From RCIO01 sp040880025 (GTDB lineage Bacteria; Pseudomonadota; Alphaproteobacteria; Rhizobiales; Rhizobiaceae): a stretch of DNA of 64,000 nucleotides. The DNA lies in NCBI GenBank assembly GCA_040880025.1, contig JBBDJD010000015.1, positions 1-64,000 of the forward strand. Direction: 5' to 3'. Position 1 is the stretch's first letter. Every line of letters begins with the position of its first letter. A program made the translations under genes and the position numbers. Under the pieces are notes generated by a model. It was not told the DNA's origin. It made no database searches and saw only the letters and a program-made list of their open reading frames with translations. Shown here in pieces: positions 24,880-34,166 of the stretch.

Positions 24880-26019
24880 TTGACCGATTTCCTGACCAGT
24901 ATTTTCAGCACCGAAGGCCTGCTTGTCGGGACAATCGTGCCGTTTCTCATTGTTCTCACGGTGGTCGTGTTCGTCCACGAGATGGGCCACTATCTCGTCG
25001 GCCGCCTATGCGGCATCGGGGTGAAGGCATTCTCCATCGGCTTCGGGCCGGAACTGTTCGGTTTCGAGGACCGACACGGCACGCGCTGGCGGCTGTCGGC
25101 CATACCACTTGGCGGCTATGTCAAGTTTGTCGGCGACATGAACGCCACGAGCACGCCCGATGCCGACGAAATCGAGGCTCTGTCTCCGGAGGAACATCGC
25201 ATCGCCTTCCACACACAGCCGGTGTGGAAGCGGGCGCTGACGGTGTTTGCTGGGCCGGCGTTCAATTTCATTCTCACGATCGCGGTATTCGCAGTGATGT
25301 TCTCGGCTTACGGCCGCTTCGTCTCGGAACCGATGGTCGCCGAAGTGCAGCCCGACAGCGCGGCCGCCGCCGCGGGATTCCAGCCCGGGGACCGGTTCGT
25401 TACCGTAAACGGAACCGAAATTGACAGTTTCGCCGACGTGCAGCGCATCGTTTCGGGCCGCGCCGGCGACGAGATCGTCTTCGTTATGCAGCGCGACGGC
25501 GAAGAGGTGACGCTGGTCGCCACGCCGGAACTCACCGAGCGCACGGACGCGCTCGGCAACATCGTGCGCATCGGCGTCATCGGGGTCGTGAACAATGAGG
25601 AGATGGGCCAGCCGCGGCTGATCACCTATACACCGGGACAGGCGGTGCTGGAGGCGATTGCCGAGACCGGGCATATCATTGCGCGAACCGGCCAGTTTCT
25701 GCAGCGCTTCGCCACCGGCCGCGAGGACAGGTGCCAACTCGGCGGCCCGGTGAAGATCGCAGAGATGTCGGGCAAGGCCGCCGCGCTCGGATTCGAATGG
25801 CTGGTTCAGCTCGTCGCCTTGCTGTCGGTCGGCATCGGCTTTCTCAATCTCCTGCCGATTCCACCGCTTGATGGCGGGCATCTGGTTTTTTACGCTGTAG
25901 AGGCCGTGATTCGACGTCCCGTCCCGGAACCGGTAATGGAAGGGATATACCGGGTGGGCCTGTTGCTGGTGCTGGTGTTCATGGCGTTCGTGTTCTGGAA
26001 CGACATTTTCGGGTGCTGA
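24880..26019 (+). CDS. rseP: RIP metalloprotease RseP (site-2 protease family)
   Basis: The protein of about 379 residues is a membrane zinc protease. VVVFVHEMGHYLVGR supplies HExxH in the first helix, and NLLPIPPLDGGHLVF supplies the LDG zinc-ligand motif in the third. One PDZ domain lies between them, around PDSAAAAAGFQPGDRFV. It cleaves anti-sigma factors or signal-peptide remnants in the membrane. I favour a TTG start at 24880, with GGGGA 5 bases upstream, giving MTDFLTSIFSTEG; an in-frame TTG at 24865 adds five residues. Confidence 0.93.
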   Translation: MTDFLTSIFSTEGLLVGTIVPFLIVLTVVVFVHEMGHYLVGRLCGIGVKAFSIGFGPELFGFEDRHGTRWRLSAIPLGGYVKFVGDMNATSTPDADEIEALSPEEHRIAFHTQPVWKRALTVFAGPAFNFILTIAVFAVMFSAYGRFVSEPMVAEVQPDSAAAAAGFQPGDRFVTVNGTEIDSFADVQRIVSGRAGDEIVFVMQRDGEEVTLVATPELTERTDALGNIVRIGVIGVVNNEEMGQPRLITYTPGQAVLEAIAETGHIIARTGQFLQRFATGREDRCQLGGPVKIAEMSGKAAALGFEWLVQLVALLSVGIGFLNLLPIPPLDGGHLVFYAVEAVIRRPVPEPVMEGIYRVGLLLVLVFMAFVFWNDIFGC

Positions 26020-26148
26020 ACACGCAACTGACTGGATTGGGAGCGAAAATTGAGGCGACATTTACCATGGAAGCCGAAATCCGTGGTGTCTATGCAACGC
26101 CCGCGGAAATCGTAAACGCAAATTAACCAGATACCTTGCGTGTAGGCG

Positions 26149-26195
26149 AAATCCGGTTATTACGGTGAGAGAGTTCTGCCGAGACATCCGGATTT
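26149..26195 (+). promoter_or_regulatory. Inverted repeat in the bamA leader
   Basis: AAATCCGG (26149-26156) and CCGGATTT (26188-26195) are perfect complements 31 bases apart. Allowing a two-base bulge extends the stem by GCG/CGC. It lies 41 bases before the bamA start and could be a leader hairpin or a binding site. Nothing else notable is seen in the 217-base spacer from 26020. Confidence 0.5.
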
Positions 26196-26236
26196 CTCGC
26201 TGTGGGGACTACGAGAAAAGAAGGTAAGACAGCCCT

Positions 26237-28597
26237 ATGAAGGCAGCTTCCAGTCTGTATGGCGCCGCTTCGGCGGTGTTCCTGTCATTGTGTATCGTGT
26301 TTTCTGGAAGCGTGGCTGTCCAGCTTGCATCCGTTACGGCGGCTGAAGCAGCCGTCGTGAGCCGGATTGACGTGAGCGGCAACGAACGCGTCGATTCCGA
26401 CACCATCCGGAATTATATCGGCATCCGTCCCGGCGTCAGCTTCGGCAACTCGGCGATCGATGACGCGGTGAAACGGCTGTTTGCGACCGGGCTTTTCTCG
26501 GACGTGCGGATAAATCAGAGCGGCTCCGCGCTGGTGGTGGTCGTCGCTGAATACCAGATCGTCAATCAGGTCATTTTCCAGGGTAACCGCAAGCTGAAGG
26601 ACGCGCAGCTGGCCGCCGCGGTCCAGCTCCAGGCGCGCGGCTCATTCTCCGAAGCGGCCATGCAAGCCGACATCGAGGCGGTCAAAGCGGCCTATAGCGG
26701 CATCGGCCGCGACGATGCCCGCGTGATCGCCTATACACAGAGGCTCGACGGCAATCGCGTCAACGTGATCTTCGAGGTCACGGAAGGCGGGCGCACGAAG
26801 ATCACGTCCATCAATTTCGTCGGCAACAACGCGTTCCGCGACGGCCGGCTGCAGGATGTGATCAGAACGAAGAAGTCCAATTTCCTCTCGTTCCTCAGCC
26901 GCAAGGACGTGTTTGACGAAGCGCAGCTTCGCGTTGATGAAGAGCTGTTGCGCCGTTTCTACTATGATCGCGGCTATGCCGATTTCCAGATCGTCTCGTC
27001 CTACGCGGAACTCGACGAGACTGAGAACAAGTACACACTTACCTTCACGGTGGATGAGGGCGAGCGCTACACCTTCGGCGACATCGCGATAGACAGCACG
27101 ATCGAGGGCGTCGATACACAGGGTCTCGATCGTCTCGTGGAAACGCGCCGTGGTGACACGTACAGCGCGTCCGACGTCGAGGACACGATCATTGCGATCA
27201 CCGAGAAGCTGGCGGGCCAGGGCTATGTTTTCGCCGAGGTGACGCCGCGCGGCGACCGTGATTTCGTGAACAGGACGATTTCGGTCCTCTATACGATCGA
27301 CCAGGGGCAGCGCGCCTATATCGAGCGCATTGAAGTCCGCGGCAATACACGTACGCGCGACTATGTCATTCGCCGCGAGTTCGACATCAGCGAAGGCGAC
27401 GCGTTCAATCAGGTTCTGGTCCAGCGCGCCCGCAAGCGACTCGAGGAGCTTGATTTCTTCGAATCGGTGAACATTTCGACCACGCAGGGATCGACGCCCG
27501 ACCAAGTCATCCTGATTGTCGACGTTGTCGACAAGTCGACCGGCGAGTTCTCCATCGGCGCGGGCTACGCAACGGGGTCGGCCCCGACCAGCGGCTTCGT
27601 GCTGGAGGGCGGCATTACCGAGCGCAATTTCCTTGGCCGCGGCCAGGCGATCAGGCTGTCGGTTTCCGGCGGCAGAAGCGCGCGCGACTATATGATCTCC
27701 TTCACCGAGCCGTATTTCCTCGGGCGTCGGATTTCGGCAGGCTTCGACATCTATCGCCAGACGCGTTCCTACACGAACTACAATAGCTCGGTGATCGGCG
27801 GGACGGTGCGGCTCGGTCTGCCTATCACTGAACGCTTGTCGACCCAGTTCGCCTACAACTACGCGGTCGAGAGCTATACTTTCACGACGGGCGCGGCTGC
27901 TCTATGTCCGACGGTGGGTGCTGCAGGTTGCCCGGTCGCGGCTCCGATCCAGACGGCGATTTTGACGCAGAGCCCGTGGACCAAATCATCGATCAGCGCG
28001 TCGCTGATCTACAGCTCGATCGACAACATCCAGGATCCGCGCAACGGCGTGTATGCCAGCTTCACCACCGAGTATGCCGGCATCTTCGGCAACGCCAACT
28101 TCCTGAAGCTGACGGCGCGGACCAGCTACTACAAGCAGCTCTCGGATGAGCTCGATCTGGTCGGCCTGATCGTTGTGGGCGCGGGCCACGTGCAGGCGCT
28201 GGGTACTCCGCTCAGGGTGTTCGACTACAACCAGTCGAGCGACCGGATCATTCGCGGCTTTGCCCACAACGGCATTGGTCCGGTCGATACGGTGACCGGC
28301 GAACAGCTGGGCGGCACCACCTATTTCCACGCAACAGCCGAGGCGCAGTTCCCGCTGCCGCTGCTTCCGAAAAGCTTTGGCATGCGCGGTGCGGTATTTG
28401 CCGATGCGGCGACGCTCTACGGCAATTCGCTTGCTACGGCCGTCGGCACCGGCATGACGTGGCGCGCTTCCGCGGGCGCCAGTCTTATCTGGGCGTCCCC
28501 GTTCGGTCCGTTGCGTGTCGACTACGCGGTGCCGCTCATGCGGGCTTCAACCGACCGGGTCCAGAATTTCAACTTCGGCATCTCGACGCGGTTCTGA
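26237..28597 (+). CDS. bamA: Outer membrane protein assembly factor BamA
   Basis: The 786-residue precursor has a signal peptide ending around AEAA (residue 36-39). A periplasmic stretch of POTRA repeats begins VVSRIDVSGNERVDSDTIRN. The C-terminal 16-strand barrel ends with the aromatic signature FNFGISTRF. The barrel contains the VRGFxxxxxGP-type lid loop as IRGFAHNGIGPVDTVTG. BamA inserts beta-barrel proteins into the outer membrane. It begins a run with lpxD-fabZ-lpxA, the common envelope-biogenesis order. Confidence 0.97.
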   Translation: MKAASSLYGAASAVFLSLCIVFSGSVAVQLASVTAAEAAVVSRIDVSGNERVDSDTIRNYIGIRPGVSFGNSAIDDAVKRLFATGLFSDVRINQSGSALVVVVAEYQIVNQVIFQGNRKLKDAQLAAAVQLQARGSFSEAAMQADIEAVKAAYSGIGRDDARVIAYTQRLDGNRVNVIFEVTEGGRTKITSINFVGNNAFRDGRLQDVIRTKKSNFLSFLSRKDVFDEAQLRVDEELLRRFYYDRGYADFQIVSSYAELDETENKYTLTFTVDEGERYTFGDIAIDSTIEGVDTQGLDRLVETRRGDTYSASDVEDTIIAITEKLAGQGYVFAEVTPRGDRDFVNRTISVLYTIDQGQRAYIERIEVRGNTRTRDYVIRREFDISEGDAFNQVLVQRARKRLEELDFFESVNISTTQGSTPDQVILIVDVVDKSTGEFSIGAGYATGSAPTSGFVLEGGITERNFLGRGQAIRLSVSGGRSARDYMISFTEPYFLGRRISAGFDIYRQTRSYTNYNSSVIGGTVRLGLPITERLSTQFAYNYAVESYTFTTGAAALCPTVGAAGCPVAAPIQTAILTQSPWTKSSISASLIYSSIDNIQDPRNGVYASFTTEYAGIFGNANFLKLTARTSYYKQLSDELDLVGLIVVGAGHVQALGTPLRVFDYNQSSDRIIRGFAHNGIGPVDTVTGEQLGGTTYFHATAEAQFPLPLLPKSFGMRGAVFADAATLYGNSLATAVGTGMTWRASAGASLIWASPFGPLRVDYAVPLMRASTDRVQNFNFGISTRF

Positions 28598-28643
28598 CCG
28601 CCAGGGTAGGTTTCCGGGCCGCTCCGGCCCGGAAAAAGGCGTC

Positions 28644-29705
28644 ATGACAGATCCGGTTTTCTTCGCGCCGTCGCGCAGTTTCACAGTCGACGAGATCGCG
28701 GCGGTTACCGGCGCTGCGCTGACCAATCCGAAACACGGGTCCACCGCAATTCACTCGATCGCTCCCGCTTCCGATGGGCGGGACGGCACCCTCATCTTCA
28801 TAGAAAACAAGCATCTGGTCAGCGAGCTCGTGAATACGAGAGCGGCGGCCGTGCTGTGCCGGGCCGAAATTGCTTCGCAGGTGCCGGATCATGTCGCTGC
28901 TCTTGTGACGGACAAGCCGCAGAATGCGTTCGTAGCGGCGGCGAGGCTGTTGTTCGCTTCCGCCATGCGTCCGGTCGCGGTGACCGGCGAGCGTGGCGTT
29001 TCGCAGGCCGCGCATGTCAGCGCAGGCGCATCGGTTGAAGCCGGCGCGATCGTCGAGGCAGGCGCCGTCATCGGCGAGGGAGCGGCGATCGGTTCCGGTG
29101 CGATCGTGGCGCCGGGGGCCGTGATCGGCCCGCAATGCCGGATTGGACGCGACAGCTATGTCGGTCCCGGAGCTTCGATAATCTGCGCGCTCATCGGCGA
29201 CCGCGTGATCATCCATGCCGGTGTCCGCATCGGCCAGGACGGATTTGGATACGTGGCTGGAAAGGCGGGACCGGACAAGGTGCCGCAACTCGGCAGGGTG
29301 GTCATTCAGGATGATGTCGAGATCGGCGCGAATACGACCGTCGACCGCGGCGCGATCAGCGATACGGTAATCGGGCAGGGGACCAAAATCGACAATCTGG
29401 TCCAGATTGCCCACAATGTGCAGATAGGACGCTGCTGCTTGATCGCGGGCCAATGCGGCATTTCCGGATCGGTAACGCTGGGCGACTTTGTCGCTCTTGG
29501 CGGCGGCGTCGGCCTGAAGGATCACGTCAACATCGGGAGTGGAGCGCAAATCGCCGCCGCTTCCGGTGTGATGCATGACGTTCCCGCGGGGGAAAAATGG
29601 GCCGGCTCCCCGGCGCGGCCCTATCGCGATTTCTTCCGGGAGGTTATGGCGATACGGGAACTCAGCGGCCCAAAGCGGAAGGGTGATGGATCGAATGGCA
29701 AGTGA
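28644..29705 (+). CDS. lpxD: UDP-3-O-acylglucosamine N-acyltransferase
   Basis: The 353-residue protein has an N-terminal uridine-binding domain (FFAPSRSFTVDEIAAVTGAA). A left-handed beta-helix of hexapeptide repeats follows (GAIVEAGAVIGEGAAIGSGA), with the catalytic histidine region in LVQIAHNVQIGRCCLIAGQC. It performs the third step of lipid A synthesis. ATG 28644 lies 46 bases after bamA. Its end overlaps fabZ. Confidence 0.97.
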   Translation: MTDPVFFAPSRSFTVDEIAAVTGAALTNPKHGSTAIHSIAPASDGRDGTLIFIENKHLVSELVNTRAAAVLCRAEIASQVPDHVAALVTDKPQNAFVAAARLLFASAMRPVAVTGERGVSQAAHVSAGASVEAGAIVEAGAVIGEGAAIGSGAIVAPGAVIGPQCRIGRDSYVGPGASIICALIGDRVIIHAGVRIGQDGFGYVAGKAGPDKVPQLGRVVIQDDVEIGANTTVDRGAISDTVIGQGTKIDNLVQIAHNVQIGRCCLIAGQCGISGSVTLGDFVALGGGVGLKDHVNIGSGAQIAAASGVMHDVPAGEKWAGSPARPYRDFFREVMAIRELSGPKRKGDGSNGK

Positions 29706-30165
29706 ACGGACGGACCTTTCGACGCTCGACATTCAGAAGATTCAGTCGCTTCTGCCCCACCGCTATCCGTTCCTTCTGGTGGACAGGATCATCGAAGTCG
29801 ATGGCGACGATTCGGCGATCGGCATCAAGAACGTGACGTTCAACGAGCCGCACTTCACCGGGCATTTCCCGGGAATGCCCGTCATGCCCGGCGTTCTCAT
29901 CATCGAGGCGATGGCGCAGACGGCTGGCGCGATCTGCGTCAACAACATGCAGGATGTGAACCGGACGCCGCTGGTCTATTTCATGACGATAGACGGTGCG
30001 AAGTTCCGCAAGCCCGTGGTGCCGGGTGACCGCCTCGAAATCCACGTCCGCAAGCTGAAGCAGCGCGGTGGCATTTTTCGCTACGCTTGCGAGGCAAAGG
30101 TGGACGGCGCGAAGGTGGCAGAGGCCGAAGTGGCGGCGATGGTGTCGTTCCCAGATGGCAAATGA
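29695..30165 (+). CDS. fabZ: 3-hydroxyacyl-[acyl-carrier-protein] dehydratase FabZ
   Basis: The 156-residue hot-dog-fold enzyme has the active-site block HFTGHFPGMPVMPGVLIIEA, with the catalytic His and Glu, and the entry LLPHRYPFLLVDRI. It dehydrates 3-hydroxyacyl-ACP in fatty acid elongation and competes with LpxA/LpxD for 3-hydroxyacyl-ACP. The start is ATG 29695 or ATG 29686; both overlap lpxD. GGA four bases before 29695 favours the later one. It overlaps lpxA by 11 bases. Confidence 0.96.
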   Translation: MASERTDLSTLDIQKIQSLLPHRYPFLLVDRIIEVDGDDSAIGIKNVTFNEPHFTGHFPGMPVMPGVLIIEAMAQTAGAICVNNMQDVNRTPLVYFMTIDGAKFRKPVVPGDRLEIHVRKLKQRGGIFRYACEAKVDGAKVAEAEVAAMVSFPDGK

Positions 30166-31006
30166 GCCGGCGGTGCAAAGCTCGGGAACATTCATTCACC
30201 CGCTGGCCGATGTCGCGCCCGGCGCGCAGCTGGGCGCAGGCGTGCGCGTCGGTCCGTTCTGCCAGGTTGGGCCCGAGGCTGTCCTGCACGAAAACGTCGA
30301 ACTGATAAGCCATGTTTCCGTCATGGGCGCGACGGAGATCGGCGCCGGCACACGCGTCTTTCCGCAGGCGGTTCTTGGCGGCGCGCCGCAGAACTTCAAG
30401 CATGAGGGCGGTCGTACCACGCTTACCATCGGGCGCGGCTGCACGATCCGCGAGATGGTGACGGCGCATGTTGGCACGGACACCAGCCGCGGCGCGACGC
30501 AGGTCGGCGACAATTGCATGCTGATGGCTTACTCGCATGTCGCGCATGACTGCGTGCTTGGCGATCATGTGACATTCGCCAATGGCGTTACGCTTGGCGG
30601 CCATGTGGAGGTCGGCGACCACGCGATTATCTCGGGCCTTTCGGCCATCCACCAGTTCGTCCGCATTGGCCATCACGCCTTTGTCGGCGGCATGACCGGC
30701 GTTCCCGGTGATGTCATCCCCTACGGCATGGTGATCGGCAACCGCGCGCGGCTCAGGGGGCTCAACGTCATCGGGCTGAAACGTTCGGGTCTCAGCCGCG
30801 CTGAAATCCATGTATTACGCAGCGCCTATCGACTGCTTTTCGACCGGGCGCGTCCGGTTGCGGAGAATGTGGATGCGGTGCGCGCCGCCCATGGCGACGA
30901 TCCGCGCGTGGCCGACATCCTCGACTTCGTGACCAACCGGGGCACGCGCATTTTCTGCGTGCCGGCGGTGTCGGGTACCGGGACGGCAGACGAGGGTGAC
31001 GACTAG
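30155..31006 (+). CDS. lpxA: Acyl-ACP--UDP-N-acetylglucosamine O-acyltransferase
   Basis: The 283-residue protein (MANEPAVQSSGTFIHPLADV) is a hexapeptide-repeat acyltransferase. LMAYSHVAHDCVLGDHVTFA contains the catalytic His, and ISGLSAIHQFVRIGHHAFVG lies in the later coils. The C-terminal helical part begins GLNVIGLKRSGLSRAEI. It commits UDP-GlcNAc to lipid A. ATG 30155 lies inside the end of fabZ. lpxI and lpxB, which normally follow, are missing; gltA comes next on the opposite strand. Confidence 0.97.
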   Translation: MANEPAVQSSGTFIHPLADVAPGAQLGAGVRVGPFCQVGPEAVLHENVELISHVSVMGATEIGAGTRVFPQAVLGGAPQNFKHEGGRTTLTIGRGCTIREMVTAHVGTDTSRGATQVGDNCMLMAYSHVAHDCVLGDHVTFANGVTLGGHVEVGDHAIISGLSAIHQFVRIGHHAFVGGMTGVPGDVIPYGMVIGNRARLRGLNVIGLKRSGLSRAEIHVLRSAYRLLFDRARPVAENVDAVRAAHGDDPRVADILDFVTNRGTRIFCVPAVSGTGTADEGDD

Positions 31007-31180
31007 GGGCCAGCGCGCGTGGACGAGCGATCCACGGGGCGGCCGCCAACCCCTTTGTTCACCATTCGCAATTCGGCGTCACTTCTCCACTCCCCACCAT
31101 CGCCGGTGCAGGTACCGCTTGTGCGGGGGTCGAAGGACAATGGCCCGAACATCCAGGCAGCGACGCTGTCCGTACGAGCG
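31007..31180. other. Spacer where lpxI-lpxB would be expected
   Basis: This is 174 bases between convergent lpxA and gltA. I see no remnant of lpxI or lpxB. Around 31040-31070 the sequence CCGCCAACCCCTTTGTTC, followed by ACCATTC, resembles the reverse complement of the repeat tract at 38047-38100, so it is probably a degraded copy of the same dispersed repeat. Confidence 0.55.
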
Positions 31181-32470
31181 TCAGCGGCGGGCGATCGGAA
31201 CGTAATCGCGTACAGGCTCGCCGGTATAGAGCTGGCGCGGCCGGCCGATCTTCTGGTGCGGATCCTCGATCATCTCCTTCCACTGCGCCACCCAGCCAAC
31301 GGTGCGGGCGACGGCGAACAGCACGGTGAACAGGGTGGTCGGGAAGCCCAGCGCCTTCAGCGTGATGCCGGAATAGAAATCGATATTGGGATAGAGCTTC
31401 TTTTCGATGAAATACTCGTCGGTGAGGGCGATCTTCTCCAGCTCCATCGCCACGTCGAGCAGCGGATCGTCCTTGATGCCGAGTTCGCCCAGAACCTCAT
31501 GCGTGGTCTTCTGCATGATCTTGGCGCGCGGATCGTAATTCTTGTAGACGCGGTGGCCGAAGCCCATCAGGCGGAACGGATCGTCCTTGTCCTTGGCGCG
31601 GTCGATGAATTCGGGAATGCGGTCCACGGAGCCGATTTCGGCCAGCATGTTGAGAGCCGCCTCGTTGGCGCCGCCATGGGCGGGACCCCAGAGGCAGGCA
31701 ATGCCCGCCGCGATGCAGGCAAAGGGGTTCGCACCCGACGAGCCGGCCAGGCGGACGGTCGAGGTCGAGGCATTCTGTTCGTGGTCGGCATGGAGGATGA
31801 ATATGCGCTCCATGGCGCGGGCAAGCACCGGATTGACGTGGTATTCCTCGCACGGCACGGCGAAGCACATATGCAAGAAGTTTGCGGCGTAGCCGAGCTC
31901 ATTGCGCGGATAAACGAAGGGCTGGCCGATGTGATATTTGTAGGCCATCGCGGCGATGGTCGGCATTTTCGCGATCAATCGGATCGAGGCGACCATGCGC
32001 TGATGCGGGTCCGAAATGTCGGTCGAGTCGTGATAAAAGGCCGACAGCGCGCCGACCACGCCGCACATCACGGCCATCGGATGCGCATCGCGGCGGAACC
32101 CGGTGAAGAACCGCGACATCTGCTCGTGCACCATCGTGTGGCGCGTGACCCGGTAGTCGAAGTCTTCCTTCTGCGCCTTGGTCGGCAGATCGCCGTAGAG
32201 CAGCAGGTAGCAGACCTCCAGAAAATCGCCGTGCTCGGCCAGCTGATCGATCGGATAACCGCGATGCAGCAGAACGCCCGCGTCGCCGTCGATATAGGTG
32301 ATCCCGGATTCGCAACTCGCGGTCGAGGTGAAGCCCGGGTCATAGGTGAACATGCCCGTGTCTTTGTACAGCGCACCGATGTCGATGACGTCCGGCCCGA
32401 CGGATCCCGAGCGGACGTTGAATTCTGTTTTCTTGTTGTCGAAAACAAACGATGCCGTCGTACCCGTCAT
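31181..32470 (-). CDS. gltA: Citrate synthase
   Basis: The 429-residue type II citrate synthase begins MTGTTASFVFDNKKTEFNVR. It contains FILHADHEQNASTSTVRLAG (substrate His), LWGPAHGGANEAALNML (catalytic His) and RLMGFGHRVYKNYDPRAKIM (Asp/Arg region). It condenses oxaloacetate and acetyl-CoA into citrate. ATG 32470 is chosen because AGAGG lies 9 bases upstream; an in-frame upstream start at 32497 is less likely. It is transcribed toward lpxA. Confidence 0.97.
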   Translation of the reverse strand: MTGTTASFVFDNKKTEFNVRSGSVGPDVIDIGALYKDTGMFTYDPGFTSTASCESGITYIDGDAGVLLHRGYPIDQLAEHGDFLEVCYLLLYGDLPTKAQKEDFDYRVTRHTMVHEQMSRFFTGFRRDAHPMAVMCGVVGALSAFYHDSTDISDPHQRMVASIRLIAKMPTIAAMAYKYHIGQPFVYPRNELGYAANFLHMCFAVPCEEYHVNPVLARAMERIFILHADHEQNASTSTVRLAGSSGANPFACIAAGIACLWGPAHGGANEAALNMLAEIGSVDRIPEFIDRAKDKDDPFRLMGFGHRVYKNYDPRAKIMQKTTHEVLGELGIKDDPLLDVAMELEKIALTDEYFIEKKLYPNIDFYSGITLKALGFPTTLFTVLFAVARTVGWVAQWKEMIEDPHQKIGRPRQLYTGEPVRDYVPIARR

Positions 32471-32638
32471 GGTGCTACCTCTCTCAATTCTCGACATTTC
32501 CCGGAAAGCGCGGGCACCTCTGATGGAGGTCGCGAGCGCGCTTTAGCTACCGCATTTGGGCGGTGCTGCCAAGCTCGCCCAATGGCTATGTTGCATTGCG
32601 ATATGGGTGATTCGGGCCGGAGCGGCCAACCGGGAAAT

Positions 32639-34060
32639 CTAATCGATTTGGTCGCGAATGCGGCCGACGCTCTCGTCCTTTCCCAGCACCACGAGCACGT
32701 CGAAAACACCTGGAGACGTCGCGCGGCCGGTGAGGGCGGCGCGCAAGGGCTGCGCCACCTTGCCCAGCTTCAGGCCGGTCTGTTCGGCATGATCGCGCAC
32801 GATTCCCTCCAGCGTTTCGATATCCCACACCGGCGCGGCCTCAAGCTTGGGCAGCAAATCGGACAGCAAGGAACGCGAACCGGCATCGAGAATTGCGCTT
32901 GCCTTCTCGTCGAGAACAAGGGGCCGCTTGGTGAACAAAAACATAGCACCATCAACAAGTTCGACGAGTGTCTTCGCACGCTCTTTCAGTCCGGGCATCG
33001 CCGCAAGAAGCTGTGTCTTGCGAGCCTCGGTCATTCCCCCTCCGAGAGGTTCGGCATCGTCCAGATATGGCAGCGTGTCGATGAGCGCGGTCAGCAGGAC
33101 CGCGTCATCCATCTGGCGCATGTGGATGCCGTTCAGCGCCTCCAGCTTCTGGATGTCGAAGCGCGCCGCGCCGCGGTTGATGTCCTCGATCTCGAACCAG
33201 CGCACCATGTCTTCGATCGACATCACCTCGTCGTCGCCATGGCTCCAGCCGAGGCGGGCCAGATAGTTGCACAGGGCCTCGGGCAGGTAGCCCATGGCGC
33301 GATAGGCCTCCGCGCCTAGAGCACCGTGGCGCTTGGACAATTTGGCGCCGTCCGGCCCGTGGATGAGCGGCACATGCGCCATCACCGGCACGGGCCATTC
33401 CATCGCCTCGTAAATGATCTGCTGGCGCGCGGCGTTGGTCAGGTGGTCGTCGCCGCGGATGATGTGGGTGACGCCCATGTCGTGGTCGTCCACGACGACG
33501 GCGTGCATGTAGGTCGGTCCGCCGTCGGAGCGCAGGATGATGAAGTCGTCGAGGTCCTTGTTGGGAAAGCGCACCTGGCCCTGTACCTTGTCGTCGACAA
33601 TGGTTTCGCCTTCGCGCGCGGCCTTGATGCGTATGACCGGCTTGACGCCGGCGGGCGCCTCGGAGGGATCGCGGTCGCGCCAGCGGCCATCATAGCGGGG
33701 AGGGAGCCCATTCGCCCGCGCGTTCTCGCGCATTTCGGCCAGTTCCTCCTGGCTCGCGTAACAACGGTAAGCCTTGCCGCGGGCCAGCAACTCCTCGGCG
33801 ACCTCGCGATGCCGGTCGGCGCGGGCATATTGCGATACCGGCTCGTCGTCCCAGCCGAGACCGAGCCATTTCAGCCCGTCGAGGATCGCGGCGGTGGCGG
33901 CGTCGGTCGAGCGTTCGCGGTCGGTATCCTCGATGCGCAGCAGCATCTTGCCGCCTGTGTGGCGGGCATAAAGCCAGTTGAACAACGCCGTGCGCGCGCC
34001 GCCGATATGGAGAAAACCGGTGGGCGAGGGGGCAAAGCGCGTGACGACGGTTTCGGGCAT
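32639..34060 (-). CDS. gltX: Glutamate--tRNA ligase
   Basis: The 473-residue class I synthetase starts MPETVVTRFAPSPTGFLHIG. The HIGH-type motif is at residues 18-21 (HIGG). The KMSKS-type motif reads KLSKRHG, and the discriminating anticodon-binding domain is at the C-terminus. ATG 34060 with AGGAAA upstream is preferred to an upstream ATG at 34147. It is divergent from comEC. One of its likely tRNA substrates, tRNA-Glu(UUC), is encoded at 59.4 kb. Confidence 0.97.
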   Translation of the reverse strand: MPETVVTRFAPSPTGFLHIGGARTALFNWLYARHTGGKMLLRIEDTDRERSTDAATAAILDGLKWLGLGWDDEPVSQYARADRHREVAEELLARGKAYRCYASQEELAEMRENARANGLPPRYDGRWRDRDPSEAPAGVKPVIRIKAAREGETIVDDKVQGQVRFPNKDLDDFIILRSDGGPTYMHAVVVDDHDMGVTHIIRGDDHLTNAARQQIIYEAMEWPVPVMAHVPLIHGPDGAKLSKRHGALGAEAYRAMGYLPEALCNYLARLGWSHGDDEVMSIEDMVRWFEIEDINRGAARFDIQKLEALNGIHMRQMDDAVLLTALIDTLPYLDDAEPLGGGMTEARKTQLLAAMPGLKERAKTLVELVDGAMFLFTKRPLVLDEKASAILDAGSRSLLSDLLPKLEAAPVWDIETLEGIVRDHAEQTGLKLGKVAQPLRAALTGRATSPGVFDVLVVLGKDESVGRIRDQID

Positions 34061-34166
34061 TCTGGATTTCCTGACTGGCCGAGCGGCCGGGCTGCTCGAT
34101 ATGGCGTTTCGAGCGCGTTCATGTAGCATAGGGTCATTGGGGCGCAAGCATTAGACGGATCGCTGG

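Noticed and set aside
31019..33319. A 766-codon open frame on the plus strand across gltA and gltX
   Set aside because: It is antisense to two certain genes. In GC-rich DNA with strong third-position GC, long antisense frames arise by chance. Its translation shows no domain and it crosses the gap between the two genes.
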